A program made the position numbers and the translations under genes. This document shows, piece by piece, positions 1 through 8,359 of a DNA stretch of 26,996 nt. The notes under the pieces are model-generated. The model searched no databases and had not been told where the DNA came from. It was given only the letters and a program-made list of their open reading frames with translations. The stretch is from a virus. Location of the stretch: IMG/VR virus record IMGVR_UViG_3300036715_002102, positions 1-26,996 of that record, one strand, 5' to 3'. The number at the start of each line of letters is the position of its first letter. Position 1 is the stretch's first letter.

Positions 1-295
1 CGGCACCGTCTGCGGACGAAGTAACAAGCGTAGCAACGTTGAATTGTCCGTGAACCGTCAACGCACCATTGATATACGTTGGTGGTGCTTTGATAATAAC
101 CTCACCATCGCTCCTAATCTGAATACGTTCAAGTGTATTTGAAGCAATCGATACTCGATTCGCAGCGGACAAATATAATCCATTAACAGGCAGCGTTGAT
201 GACGTAGGAATAAAGGCAGCAGCAGTCACAGCTCCTGTCAAAGTCAGCGTACCAGATGTGTCAATTGCGGTGAATTTAATTTTTGGTTGTGCCAT
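1..295 (-). CDS. Fibre-like structural protein, N-terminal part (cut by window edge)
   Basis: The open frame starts at an ATG at 293-295 and runs off the left edge without a stop, giving 98 readable codons. The product begins MAQPKIKFTAID and continues with small, polar, beta-prone residues (Thr, Ala, Ser, Gly, Val), as in phage fibre and baseplate-appendage proteins. Its first residues resemble those of the next upstream gene (MSQPTIK...), suggesting a shared N-terminal attachment segment. It starts 7 bases after that gene's stop, with no clear Shine-Dalgarno sequence, so translation is probably coupled. The coding frame is clear. The structural role is inferred from composition and neighbours, and the C-terminal domain is not visible. 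Confidence 0.7.
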   Translation of the reverse strand, partial: MAQPKIKFTAIDTSGTLTLTGAVTAAAFIPTSSTLPVNGLYLSAANRVSIASNTLERIQIRSDGEVIIKAPPTYINGALTVHGQFNVATLVTSSADGA

Positions 296-301
296 GATTG
301 A

Positions 302-1174
302 TTAAGAGAACGGATAGTTCTTGTTTTTTGTAGTACGGTCCAATGTGGACTGATAGTGAAGATCAACTTCAAACCCAAATGCGCCAGCAGTATATGTATC
401 ATTGACGTGACTTCCATCACGATAAGCTCTAACCAAAATCAACGAGTCTGGTTCAAGATTTGTTGACGGAATAGCATTACCAAGCGTTGTTTCAATAATT
501 TGGTGTTGTAATACCGTTCCTGACCCGGCCTGTTCAAGAAATGTTGTGGTAGTTGCAGGGAATACACCTTGGCTATATCCTTTTGCTACCGAATACTCAA
601 TCCCCCACCGCACTACTCCTGTATTTGTAGTGGTAGGTGCCCAGTGCATGTGTATGTATATTACCGTTCCTGGCACATAATCGTGTGGGATATGAAATGT
701 CACCCAAATTTCATCTGATCCTGTTGCTCCAAACGTATATCCATATATCCCCCCAACAACGTTCGTCCATGATGGGGCATTGGCACCAGTTCCCAGTCGC
801 GATCCAATAAAATTACCACGCAGGTCTTGCCATCCATACTGGCCGTCAAAACTATTGACAACTGTATCAGTTCTTATAACGTTTGTCCCGTCACACACCA
901 AATCCGTACTCATTCCTTGCTGCAAGAAATATCCTGTGCCAGCCGCCGTCTTTACCCGAAGCGTAAATGCACCTGTCGTATTGTTGCTCATTGTGTACGC
1001 TTTTGCAGCAGTAGGAACGATGACGTCAATGTTTCCCGTCAGTGCGCCTGTGAGTGCAATTACCCCGTTTTGGGCTTCCACTGCTGTTAGTGTTACGTTA
1101 GTAGCGCCTGCAACAGATTTTGACAAATATTGATCTACTGCAAGAGCTGACGATTTAATTGTTGGCTGCGACAT
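302..1174 (-). CDS. Phage tail fibre / virion structural protein, 290 aa
   Basis: The N-terminal third (about residues 18-105) is a beta-rich segment with the pattern typical of phage fibre proteins: NVTLTAVEAQNGVIALTGAL, a Thr/Ala-rich stretch, then a glycine-rich turn before LVCDGTNVIRT. The remainder holds a second beta-rich domain with WVTFHIPHDYVPGT and an H-x-H (HMH), which recalls structural proteins of T4-like environmental phages. There is no enzyme motif. The start is supported by an AAGGTG Shine-Dalgarno sequence that overlaps the stop of the upstream tail gene 13 bases away. It lies in the late structural operon downstream of the promoter at 3063-3070. A receptor-binding or baseplate appendage role is likely, but the exact virion position is unknown. 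Confidence 0.72.
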   Translation of the reverse strand: MSQPTIKSSALAVDQYLSKSVAGATNVTLTAVEAQNGVIALTGALTGNIDVIVPTAAKAYTMSNNTTGAFTLRVKTAAGTGYFLQQGMSTDLVCDGTNVIRTDTVVNSFDGQYGWQDLRGNFIGSRLGTGANAPSWTNVVGGIYGYTFGATGSDEIWVTFHIPHDYVPGTVIYIHMHWAPTTTNTGVVRWGIEYSVAKGYSQGVFPATTTTFLEQAGSGTVLQHQIIETTLGNAIPSTNLEPDSLILVRAYRDGSHVNDTYTAGAFGFEVDLHYQSTLDRTTKNKNYPFS

Positions 1175-1187
1175 TTATGCAATCACC

Positions 1188-3029
1188 TTACAACGGCAGC
1201 AGCAGGAATTCGAGAACAGAACCCACTGGTGGTGCTGTAAAAAATACGACGTTTGTGGAAGTAATTGATGATACTCCTGTTTCTTTGTATGCCAGGTCTG
1301 TTGTAATGCTTGTGTTTACGGGAGCAGAACTGGTTGGCATTGATTGGAAATAAGTACCAACACCGTATGAGATCGTTACATTCGATCCGTTGCCTGACGT
1401 ATTGGATTGAATTATCAAATCCATAGTATCATAACGTTGATCGAGGTTGACTGTTGCTGGAATTGTAAGCGTCGTAAATGCGGACGTCAAGCTTGCAACC
1501 ATTTGAAGATACGTATACGAAGCTCCAACAACAATTGTTACACTTGAATATAGCGTTCCATCAACAGTAATATTGAACGCATATACTCCGTTAGGGATTC
1601 CAATCACGCTCTTTGGACTAATTGGCGTATCTGTGAATGTGATTCTACTCATACCACGTTCGCAACAATATTGCTTAACACCGTCCATTGATATTGATAG
1701 ACGATTCTCGCTAACTTGGTATCCCATAAAAGCTGAAAGATTGAATGACGTAGTTGTTCCGTCACCAATCACAATCTGTCGTTCAATACGTTGCGTTAGA
1801 CCAATCAACGTTTGATCTAATGATCGAATTGCATTAGATGTAGGAATAACCGGGTATCCACCCGTCGCCACTTCTGAAATTATCAGAACACTTCGGCTGT
1901 ACAGAGGAGATGCCAGATCGTACGTGATAGCGCCAGTTGTGTGCCCGTGGTTAAACGGTGCCATTGTGCCGGTTACTGTAACGTCAGGTAATCCGAGAGT
2001 ACGCTGTAATGTCAGAACACCTGTTGAACTGGTGAACACACCACCATAAACCACACCGTCGCTGACCGCGGAAGGTGGTAGTCCTGCGATTGCGGTTAAA
2101 ATTGCGGTATCTACATACAACTTGGTTGTAGCATCATTGTTGAGAGACGGAGCACCCAATTGCTGGATGCGAACAAGACCGAGGTTAATTGAACTCGAAC
2201 CGCCGCCAACAAACGTGATAGAACCAGTCGACGAGAACGCCAAGTTCCCTGTCATTGTATCGCCAGTTGTCACAATAAAATTGGGCAGTTGGCTGTTAAT
2301 GGTAGCAATATCACCCGTTAACACTGTGTCCGCATTACCACGTGTTATTGCCTCTGCATTAACCAATCCAGTTACAACCGCGTCTCTTGCATCAACGTAT
2401 GATTTGTTTGCAACGTGCAATGCAGATGAAGGAGTATCAGTAACAGATACTGCAACACCGGCATTATATACGACCGTACCACCTGTAAATGTTGTTGCTC
2501 CCGCAGTAAACGCAACACCACCAGTAAGAGTTCCGCCCGCCAGCTGCAAGTACCGACCATCGGCCGTATTGCGATTGAGAGCATCTGTTCCGGATACTGC
2601 ATTTCCAAGACTTGTGATCAGCGCGCCGCCCAAGTCAACATTACCAAAAATGTTAGCAGCAAGAACTGGGGTCCAAGCTGTTCCGCTGTATACAAATAGA
2701 CCAGCTACCGTAGGGTCTGACGGAAACGAAGGATCGGTATAGTTTGCATTCTTGTACCAAATTTGGCCTTGAACGGGTGTAAGAGGCCGACTTTTATACG
2801 CAAAATGCTCCATCAAGTAGACCAGATCATTCTGAACCAATTCACCGTAGTCGGTGATGCCTCGACCTGCAAGAACCAGCGAAGAGTTAGACGATAGTGC
2901 TGTTAATCCTGATACAGGATTAACGTATAGTCCAGCAGACCACGGACGAGTTGTACCATCAATCTGATCAGATTGAACGAGAAACGACCCATTCGCTGGA
3001 TCGGAGCGCTTTATGACGTAGTTGGACAT
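1188..3029 (-). CDS. Tail/baseplate structural protein, 613 aa, paralogue of the gene at 10852-12186
   Basis: The first roughly 100 residues carry a signature shared with the 444-aa product at 10852-12186: an opening Y-x-I-x-x-S-D-P-x-x-G-S-F, then S-L-x-L-x-G-R-G-x-x-x-x-G-E-x-x-x-x-D-L-V-x-L-x-E-x-F-A, followed by G-Q-x-W. This head is common in tail fibre or baseplate proteins of T4-like environmental phages. The middle holds repeated beta-strand blocks of the type GGTLTGGVAFTAGATTF and repeated xKxYVDxR, a trimeric-fibre pattern. The C-terminal part is Ser/Thr/Val-rich without enzyme motifs. The ATG is preceded by GGAG about 12 bases upstream. A late-type promoter lies 34-41 bases upstream inside an inverted repeat, pointing to late expression. 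The structural role is firm; the specific appendage is not known. Confidence 0.75.
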   Translation of the reverse strand: MSNYVIKRSDPANGSFLVQSDQIDGTTRPWSAGLYVNPVSGLTALSSNSSLVLAGRGITDYGELVQNDLVYLMEHFAYKSRPLTPVQGQIWYKNANYTDPSFPSDPTVAGLFVYSGTAWTPVLAANIFGNVDLGGALITSLGNAVSGTDALNRNTADGRYLQLAGGTLTGGVAFTAGATTFTGGTVVYNAGVAVSVTDTPSSALHVANKSYVDARDAVVTGLVNAEAITRGNADTVLTGDIATINSQLPNFIVTTGDTMTGNLAFSSTGSITFVGGGSSSINLGLVRIQQLGAPSLNNDATTKLYVDTAILTAIAGLPPSAVSDGVVYGGVFTSSTGVLTLQRTLGLPDVTVTGTMAPFNHGHTTGAITYDLASPLYSRSVLIISEVATGGYPVIPTSNAIRSLDQTLIGLTQRIERQIVIGDGTTTSFNLSAFMGYQVSENRLSISMDGVKQYCCERGMSRITFTDTPISPKSVIGIPNGVYAFNITVDGTLYSSVTIVVGASYTYLQMVASLTSAFTTLTIPATVNLDQRYDTMDLIIQSNTSGNGSNVTISYGVGTYFQSMPTSSAPVNTSITTDLAYKETGVSSITSTNVVFFTAPPVGSVLEFLLLPL

Positions 3030-3030
3030 T

Positions 3031-3101
3031 GTAGATCTGGCTCCGTGATGTGCATATGTGGGTATTTATGCCTCCACACTTCACATCCCAACCAGATCTA
3101 C
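3031..3101 (-). promoter_or_regulatory. Inverted repeat spanning the late promoter and translation start region
   Basis: GTAGATCTGG at 3031-3040 and CCAGATCTAC at 3092-3101 are perfect complements separated by 51 bases. One A-U and one G-U pair can be added on the loop side. In minus-strand RNA the 5' arm begins 2 bases after the stop of the last radical SAM gene. The 3' arm lies between the GGAG Shine-Dalgarno sequence and the ATG at 3029, so read-through RNA could mask this start. The late promoter sits in the loop, so late transcripts should lack the 5' arm. The repeat is seen directly; the regulatory role is inferred by analogy with T4 genes e, soc and 49. Confidence 0.6.
3063..3070 (-). 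promoter_or_regulatory. T4-type late promoter
   Basis: On the minus strand the bases read CATAAATA followed by C, one mismatch from the T4 late box TATAAATA. The box stands 34-41 bases upstream of the ATG of a structural gene, in one of the few intergenic gaps of the window. The same octamer stands before the paralogous tail gene (12222-12229) and before gp32. Transcription is expected to start about 6 bases downstream, near 3057. T4-type late promoters are read by host polymerase carrying gp55 and gp33 with the sliding clamp. Confidence 0.65.
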
Positions 3102-3103
3102 TC

Positions 3104-4384
3104 TTAAACCATACGAATGTCGCTATTGAACAACAACTTGAAAGCAGCAAGTTGAATTGCGCGGTAGTGAGTCTTCTCAACTGCACAGTTGGTATAGTGC
3201 ACTGCTTGACCCAAATCCAGCGGGCACGAACTCTTGCACAGCCGACGAACTTCACACGTTCCACAGTGATAATCACGATTTAGGTTGACTTGTTGAATCT
3301 TGATACCTTTGAGGTACATCAAGTTCCCACCGTTGTAAGATTCGTCAACGTTTTGGCACGTCCGCACGTTACCAAGCAAATCCATTGTCAGCAGCCTGCT
3401 GTCGTCAACTCCGCAGTTGGATTTAAGCAGTGGAACCTTTTGTTCTTGGAGAGTGCGAGCAAACGGCAACACACCCAACCCCGTTTGGAATAGATTGTTC
3501 GCTAACATATCGCCCTGTGTTGTTTCACCAAGGCGTCGGAACTGCTCAATATGCGAGTCCAAATAGCGAGTCAGGATCTCCTTATACAACGGGATATGTT
3601 CACCGCTAATAACATGGTGAGTTGAGTTTTCTGCCATCTCTTTGTCATATACTCTGCCCAGCTCATAACTCAACTGCTTATGTTTGAGGTTGTTCTGTTG
3701 GAAGAAGTCAAGAAAGAAGTCGTTAATTTTGAACAAATCGTAGTTTGTGCGACTAATCACAGGGTTGAAGCTATACTGGATCTTTTGACCACCCTCTTCT
3801 TCGATCCGCTGAAAGATCTCAACCTTCTTGTGGATGAACTCTTTACCACGAAGCGTTTCATGACCGGGGCCGTCGTGTGAGATGCCCATTGCAACATTGC
3901 CCTTCAATTGTTTGAAGAAGTCGATGTGCTTGTGCATCAACGGCGTTCCGTTTGTCGGGATATACCACGTGATTCCTTCGCGGTCAAACTCTTCCATCAA
4001 AGGAACTATATCCTTCCAGTACAGCAAGGTTTCACCGCCCCACAGCTCAAACCGGAGTAGTTCTGATAGGTCGAGGTGACGCTTGATCTTCTGGATTAGC
4101 ATTGGGGTTAGCCCGTTCTCTGGCCTTTCGTTTGGATTACCGATGTCTTTTTGCATGCAGTATCCACAGCTATAATTACATCCTTGGCCAAGAGAAATTT
4201 TGATTGTTTCGGGGTTCTTTACAACATGTGTTGCGCCAAAGCGATCTTTCAGCTGATTCCACTCTGCTGGTTCTACAAATGGTTTGCTCAACGGGGCACC
4301 TGCATCTGTGTACAACCCATTATTAGCGTTGTCATACAAGAAGTGTTCGCCAGTGCGAAGGATTTCAAATTTAGTTACACTCAT
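3104..4384 (-). CDS. Radical SAM protein with complete SPASM domain, 426 aa
   Basis: The radical SAM cluster-binding motif is C69-x3-C73-x2-C76 (CNYSCGYC), preceded by the beta strand IKISLG and followed by W-G-G-E-T at 115-119, which corresponds to the GGE SAM-binding motif. The C-terminal SPASM domain is complete: C324, G338-x4-C343, C374-x2-C377-x5-C383-x3-C387 and C400, the seven-cysteine pattern that binds two auxiliary 4Fe-4S clusters. Such enzymes commonly modify ribosomally made peptides or proteins (thioether, C-C or epimerisation chemistry, anaerobic sulfatase maturation). Residues 1-60 form an N-terminal extension. The start overlaps the upstream radical SAM stop in an ATGA, so translation is coupled. 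It is the last of four radical SAM genes. Substrate and reaction are not determined; the small Cys-Asn peptide upstream is the leading candidate. Confidence 0.88.
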   Translation of the reverse strand: MSVTKFEILRTGEHFLYDNANNGLYTDAGAPLSKPFVEPAEWNQLKDRFGATHVVKNPETIKISLGQGCNYSCGYCMQKDIGNPNERPENGLTPMLIQKIKRHLDLSELLRFELWGGETLLYWKDIVPLMEEFDREGITWYIPTNGTPLMHKHIDFFKQLKGNVAMGISHDGPGHETLRGKEFIHKKVEIFQRIEEEGGQKIQYSFNPVISRTNYDLFKINDFFLDFFQQNNLKHKQLSYELGRVYDKEMAENSTHHVISGEHIPLYKEILTRYLDSHIEQFRRLGETTQGDMLANNLFQTGLGVLPFARTLQEQKVPLLKSNCGVDDSRLLTMDLLGNVRTCQNVDESYNGGNLMYLKGIKIQQVNLNRDYHCGTCEVRRLCKSSCPLDLGQAVHYTNCAVEKTHYRAIQLAAFKLLFNSDIRMV

Positions 4385-5565
4385 GATGTGCTTTCAACGA
4401 TGGGAATATGTAGTGGAGGGCGCAGCGGAACAGGAGAAAACATAAAGAGTGGTCTCACAGCACCAGACGTACAGTTAGGATCAAACAATCCATATTGCGT
4501 TTCAATCCATCCCTGTTCTTGCAGTTTACGGTACAACCGCACCCACGGTTTGAGTATGATGCGAGGCACAAAGTTGTAGTGTTGGTCAACGACTAAGGTT
4601 GACGACAAGTATGAAAAGTACTCATAGTGCGGATTGTTTGTCTTATTGGTAATTTCCCGTGCATATCGCGCATACAAATCCAACTTTGCTTGAAGGCTCT
4701 TTGCAATGAAATGATCTATGTCGATAATCCCGTCACGCATGATATCGTAGTAAGGAACACTCGATGCAGCGGTGGCGTCACTCAACGTGAGAAGAAGCGA
4801 AGTGTATTGTAGATACACAACTTCGCTGATTACTTGCATTGGTTCCGATCCCTGTGCGTAGTAATTTAGCTCTTGGTAATCAACAGAATCAAGATTCAGA
4901 CGTAAGTTTTGACCTTGGGTAATGTCATCATGCACCCCAACATATATTCCAAGCGAGTGTGCAAACTCGACAAATCGCACGACGGGCTCTGATTGTTCGC
5001 CATTAGCAGTGCGAACAATCACTTTCAGCTTTGAGATAGGAGAGCGTGCGTGAAGAAGTTTCAACTTTTCTATTACGTCATCAACCATTCGACCTTGTTT
5101 CTTTCCAAGAAACACATCACTAAATGAGATCTCGTACACGGTTTTGAATTGGACGTCTTCCATCATGATTTTGTACTGCTGTACGAACGCATTATCTGTC
5201 ATCTGCGTTGAAGCCATGCGATGAGCGTTTCGTTTGTAAAAATCAAACAAATGTGGATAGTTGTTCTTGATGTAGTACAGGTCATCAATCGTGCTAATTG
5301 TGTCAAAGCAGTCGAAAAATTCAAGAATGCGCTTCTCTGTCGCCTCGCCAATCACATGAGGAACATATGCGTCAAACTTGTCATCTGGCATCCAAGCATC
5401 ACGCAAGTAACACATCTTGCAGCCGGCCTTACACATATACTTGACGAAAATTGAGAACACAAGTTCACGAGAGATGTTTTCCAATGCATCCCACTTCAAG
5501 AAGTATTCCTTGAAGTTAGTGCTATTTTCAACGCCCGGTGTTACCTGCTTTTCTGCTTCAATCAT
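4381..5565 (-). CDS. Divergent radical SAM protein without SPASM domain, 394 aa
   Basis: A C45-x3-C49-x2-C52 motif (CKAGCKMCY) follows a short hydrophobic strand (LVFSIFVKYM), the normal layout of a radical SAM N-terminus. No clear GGE motif follows and there is no C-terminal cysteine cluster. It is therefore more degenerate than its three neighbours and may be a partner subunit with altered activity. The middle contains strands compatible with a TIM-barrel-like fold (KLKVIVRT, IYVGVHDD). I chose the ATG at 5563-5565 because it forms an ATGA overlap with the upstream stop and has AGGA just before it. A longer frame from 5655 would overlap the upstream gene by 94 bases. The downstream gene also begins in an ATGA overlap. 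The fold call is fairly secure from the cysteines and context; the function is open. Confidence 0.7.
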   Translation of the reverse strand: MIEAEKQVTPGVENSTNFKEYFLKWDALENISRELVFSIFVKYMCKAGCKMCYLRDAWMPDDKFDAYVPHVIGEATEKRILEFFDCFDTISTIDDLYYIKNNYPHLFDFYKRNAHRMASTQMTDNAFVQQYKIMMEDVQFKTVYEISFSDVFLGKKQGRMVDDVIEKLKLLHARSPISKLKVIVRTANGEQSEPVVRFVEFAHSLGIYVGVHDDITQGQNLRLNLDSVDYQELNYYAQGSEPMQVISEVVYLQYTSLLLTLSDATAASSVPYYDIMRDGIIDIDHFIAKSLQAKLDLYARYAREITNKTNNPHYEYFSYLSSTLVVDQHYNFVPRIILKPWVRLYRKLQEQGWIETQYGLFDPNCTSGAVRPLFMFSPVPLRPPLHIPIVESTS

Positions 5566-6641
5566 ATTCCTACCCAGTGGAAAAATGTTGGTTGTTGTTT
5601 GAGTTTTTGTGCGTGTTGTATTACTACCATCAACATCTGATAGAATTGAGCACATTTATCAGTTTCGGGGTCAGTTTCAAAGATTCCGTGCAGGTATTTC
5701 AATCCACACAGATCCCTTGACGGACACACTTGACACTTTGGACGGAGCATCTGGTCTTCTTGCTCTTTTGTTTTGATTCGTTCAACAGATACAGGATCTC
5801 TCCATCTGCCAACAGTAGTTTCTGTTCGTTTGTATTCAAGGAAATCAAACTCCGGATACAGGTATCCATCAGGTGACAGCACCAGTTGTTTGTGGTCGTT
5901 AAAGTAATGCTTGTCAAATCCGTTTCCGTGCCCGTCAATTACAACATCGATTCCCATCAGATATAGCATCTGAACAAACTTCAAAAAAGCATCAAAGAAT
6001 TGTGGTAGATTGAGTTCATCGATAATAACACGAAACTTGTCCTTGCCACGAATGTGGCGCAGAGGAATCAATACAATTCGCCGCACATCGTTCTTGTGAC
6101 AAATATCAGTGATCGACTTTATTGCTGCGAGGCTGAATACTTTTGGATCCGTTACAGGCATTACGTACTGAAATTGCCTTCCACGTACTCCCGTTTCAGC
6201 CATCATTTTCAGCGTTGGATTGATCTCAAACAGCGAGCGATTTAGGTCCTGATACATGAAGTCATAGCTGATGCTAATTTCCAACCGAGGACCCCACTTT
6301 TCAAAGAACCAACGGTGCTGCAAAATCTGACTTCCATTGGTTTGGATGTAGAATGGATAATCACCAGGCACAGATTGAACAATTGCATCCATCATTTTGT
6401 CCATAATCTTCACATACGAGAATGGTTCACCACCGTGGAATGTGAACATTCCAGGAGGAGACGCAGCAATTCCTGACTTCTTGAAGAAGTCAATGATATA
6501 CGGAAGATCGTCGAGCGTCATATGTTGCCCACCGATAGAATCTTTGATGTAATCTCGATCGCAATATGTGCAATTGAAGTTGCACACGTTTCCAAGATAT
6601 ATCGTAATCGTTCGGCACCCCGCAAGAGAGGTAGGAGACAT
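5562..6641 (-). CDS. Radical SAM protein with reduced (twitch/SPASM-like) C-terminal cluster, 359 aa
   Basis: The motif C20-x3-C24-x2-C27 (CNFNCTYCD) follows the strand TIYLG, and F-H-G-G-E-P occurs at about residues 68-73 as the GGE motif. A further match is YIQTNGS, a typical radical SAM barrel strand. The C-terminus has C303-x2-C306-x5-C312 and C330 but lacks the first SPASM cysteines (the equivalent strand reads LSPDGYLYPEF). This suggests one auxiliary cluster rather than two. The gene starts in a TAATG overlap with the stop of the 572-aa radical SAM gene and ends in an ATGA overlap with the next, so the enzymes are made together. Peptide or protein modification is the likely role; the exact reaction is unknown. 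Confidence 0.85.
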   Translation of the reverse strand: MSPTSLAGCRTITIYLGNVCNFNCTYCDRDYIKDSIGGQHMTLDDLPYIIDFFKKSGIAASPPGMFTFHGGEPFSYVKIMDKMMDAIVQSVPGDYPFYIQTNGSQILQHRWFFEKWGPRLEISISYDFMYQDLNRSLFEINPTLKMMAETGVRGRQFQYVMPVTDPKVFSLAAIKSITDICHKNDVRRIVLIPLRHIRGKDKFRVIIDELNLPQFFDAFLKFVQMLYLMGIDVVIDGHGNGFDKHYFNDHKQLVLSPDGYLYPEFDFLEYKRTETTVGRWRDPVSVERIKTKEQEDQMLRPKCQVCPSRDLCGLKYLHGIFETDPETDKCAQFYQMLMVVIQHAQKLKQQPTFFHWVGI

Positions 6642-8359
6642 TACAGCTTGACTATTTTGTGCGGTTTCGATAAGCCATCACCCTTCTGGTTCAACAGAAC
6701 CATATGAACCAACGCAAGATAAAATGTGCGCTTGTTCACATCATTGATATCACCTTCTGAAACACTTGCTGTTACAGGCTTGCCCGCGGCAGTAAGGAGA
6801 TATTCATACAGGGCTTTGATATCAATAGGCCATGCAGTGATGGTAGGAACGTAATCATCAGCATCATCCAGTGCAGTGACCTTGTTTTCCATTAGACCAA
6901 TAAATTGACCAATGATTTGTTCATATGGTGGTAACTTATCAGCAAATTGATCGACTTCATCAATAGCCAAATGTACACGATTGATCTTGTTATACATCAA
7001 GTGTGTCAATGCCTTGGCAAACGTATACTGCTCACCCTTTGTTGCGACGGATTCAACCAGTTGTTGGAATTTTTGGTTGAACGTCTTACGCACAATGTCG
7101 TTTTGTAGTTCAAGGAATAGTCGAACAATGCTTTGACACATGGCATCAGGACGGAACAATCCACGACCCGTATCAGCTTGCCCTGCTGGACACTGATAAC
7201 AGAATCCCTTCAAGTCACAGGCTTGGCACTGTGGTTCCTTGATGAACATTTCGTTGTAAATGTCTTGGAAGCTTGCGTAGCGATCAACATATACCGCATC
7301 ATGCAAGAGGTTTCCAAGGATTGTATGTGGGACAGACTCTTTGAGATTGGTGAAGAAGTGGCATCCAGAGAAATCGCCCGACGCATCGACAGCAATCATG
7401 TCAGATCCAACCATGCAGTTGTTTCCACCCTTCGCGCCAACTCCCTCGGAAAACTGAACCTCAAAGTTTGGAAGTGTGTTGATTACTGTTAGCACACTTT
7501 GGTGCAAAGCTTCCCATCGTTCAGCATCCCACGTCAAGTGTCCGTCAACGGAACTGTTTGTAAGCGGGTGAATCACGATTGCACGGAGTCCCTTATCGTA
7601 TAGCCGAGTGCAGAACTCTACAAGACGTGGAGCGTTCTCAATTGCGATTGTGCAACGCACGCTGACCATGTGATTATTTTTGTGGTATTCAGGAATCAAC
7701 CCGATCATGTCAATGATGCGGTCGATGCGGTCTTGCCCAATTTCACGGTGGTCGATTTCAGCAATGTCGGTGTCCAAACTAACGCTCATACACACGTGCT
7801 TGCTTTGAAAATATTCGTCAATGAACTGCGGCGTTAGCAGGATACCGTTGGTAATGATGCCAACAGCGGTTGTCGCAGAGTTCTTCTTTAATTCTGCGTC
7901 GTACGTACGGAGGAAATCAAGAATCAACTGCTTGTGAATCAACGGTTCACCACCAAAAAACTGAAACAGCTTACCAGTCTTTGGATTACAAGCGACGAGG
8001 AAATCATACAGTTGCTTCAAGCTTTCAGGGGTAAATCGGCCGTAATCCTTATCGTGCTGTTCATAGCAATACGAACAGCTTAGGTTGCAAGCGTTGGTGA
8101 CAATCAAGTTCATGTGTTGGAGGTCTTCAAACAACTCGTACACTGCTCCCGTCTTCATCACTCGTTCGGCTTGGTCAGGACGAATGGATTTATATGCAAC
8201 TTCCTTTACGTCACCCCGCGGTGTAATAATCGTACGAACCGATGTGTCAAGTGTTCCATCAGCATTGACTTTGACAGAGGCTTGGTGTGAGTCAATTCGT
8301 TGCTGTTGAGCCTCCGTTAGCGCGCGCTTTGGATAGAATTTAACTTCTGTTGTTTTCAT
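6641..8359 (-). CDS. Large radical SAM/SPASM protein with C-terminal extension, 572 aa
   Basis: C91-x3-C95-x2-C98 (CNLSCSYCYE) follows the strand HMNLIVTNA, and F-F-G-G-E-P-L occurs at 134-140. The SPASM part is complete: C315, G328-x4-C333, C378-x2-C381-x5-C387-x2-C390 and C408. An N-terminal stretch of about 80 residues precedes the barrel and could bind substrate, although I cannot confirm a RiPP recognition fold. Residues 415-572 form a mostly helical extension not expected in minimal SPASM enzymes. The start at 8359 (MKTTEV) was preferred over an upstream TTG at 8443, which would overlap the previous gene by more than 100 bases; the chosen start overlaps it by 20. It is the first and largest of the four radical SAM genes and resembles peptide-maturase SPASM enzymes. 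Confidence 0.87.
   Translation of the reverse strand: MKTTEVKFYPKRALTEAQQQRIDSHQASVKVNADGTLDTSVRTIITPRGDVKEVAYKSIRPDQAERVMKTGAVYELFEDLQHMNLIVTNACNLSCSYCYEQHDKDYGRFTPESLKQLYDFLVACNPKTGKLFQFFGGEPLIHKQLILDFLRTYDAELKKNSATTAVGIITNGILLTPQFIDEYFQSKHVCMSVSLDTDIAEIDHREIGQDRIDRIIDMIGLIPEYHKNNHMVSVRCTIAIENAPRLVEFCTRLYDKGLRAIVIHPLTNSSVDGHLTWDAERWEALHQSVLTVINTLPNFEVQFSEGVGAKGGNNCMVGSDMIAVDASGDFSGCHFFTNLKESVPHTILGNLLHDAVYVDRYASFQDIYNEMFIKEPQCQACDLKGFCYQCPAGQADTGRGLFRPDAMCQSIVRLFLELQNDIVRKTFNQKFQQLVESVATKGEQYTFAKALTHLMYNKINRVHLAIDEVDQFADKLPPYEQIIGQFIGLMENKVTALDDADDYVPTITAWPIDIKALYEYLLTAAGKPVTASVSEGDINDVNKRTFYLALVHMVLLNQKGDGLSKPHKIVKL

Noticed and set aside
2122-2742. 206-codon open frame on the plus strand inside the tail gene
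   Set aside because: It is antisense to a well-supported structural gene, with no ribosome site or recognisable product. It arises from the strong codon pattern of the Thr/Val-rich gene opposite.
5566-5655. Upstream start of the second-last radical SAM gene (MCSILSD...)
   Set aside because: It would overlap the upstream radical SAM gene by 94 bases, while the ATG at 5565 forms an ATGA coupling with AGGA before it.
3104-8359. Radical SAM genes as host metabolic genes for cofactor synthesis (for example PqqE or MoaA)
   Set aside because: No companion biosynthesis genes are present, the cysteine spacing and extensions are of the SPASM peptide-modifying type, and the genes sit in a late structural operon. 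It cannot be excluded for each single enzyme.
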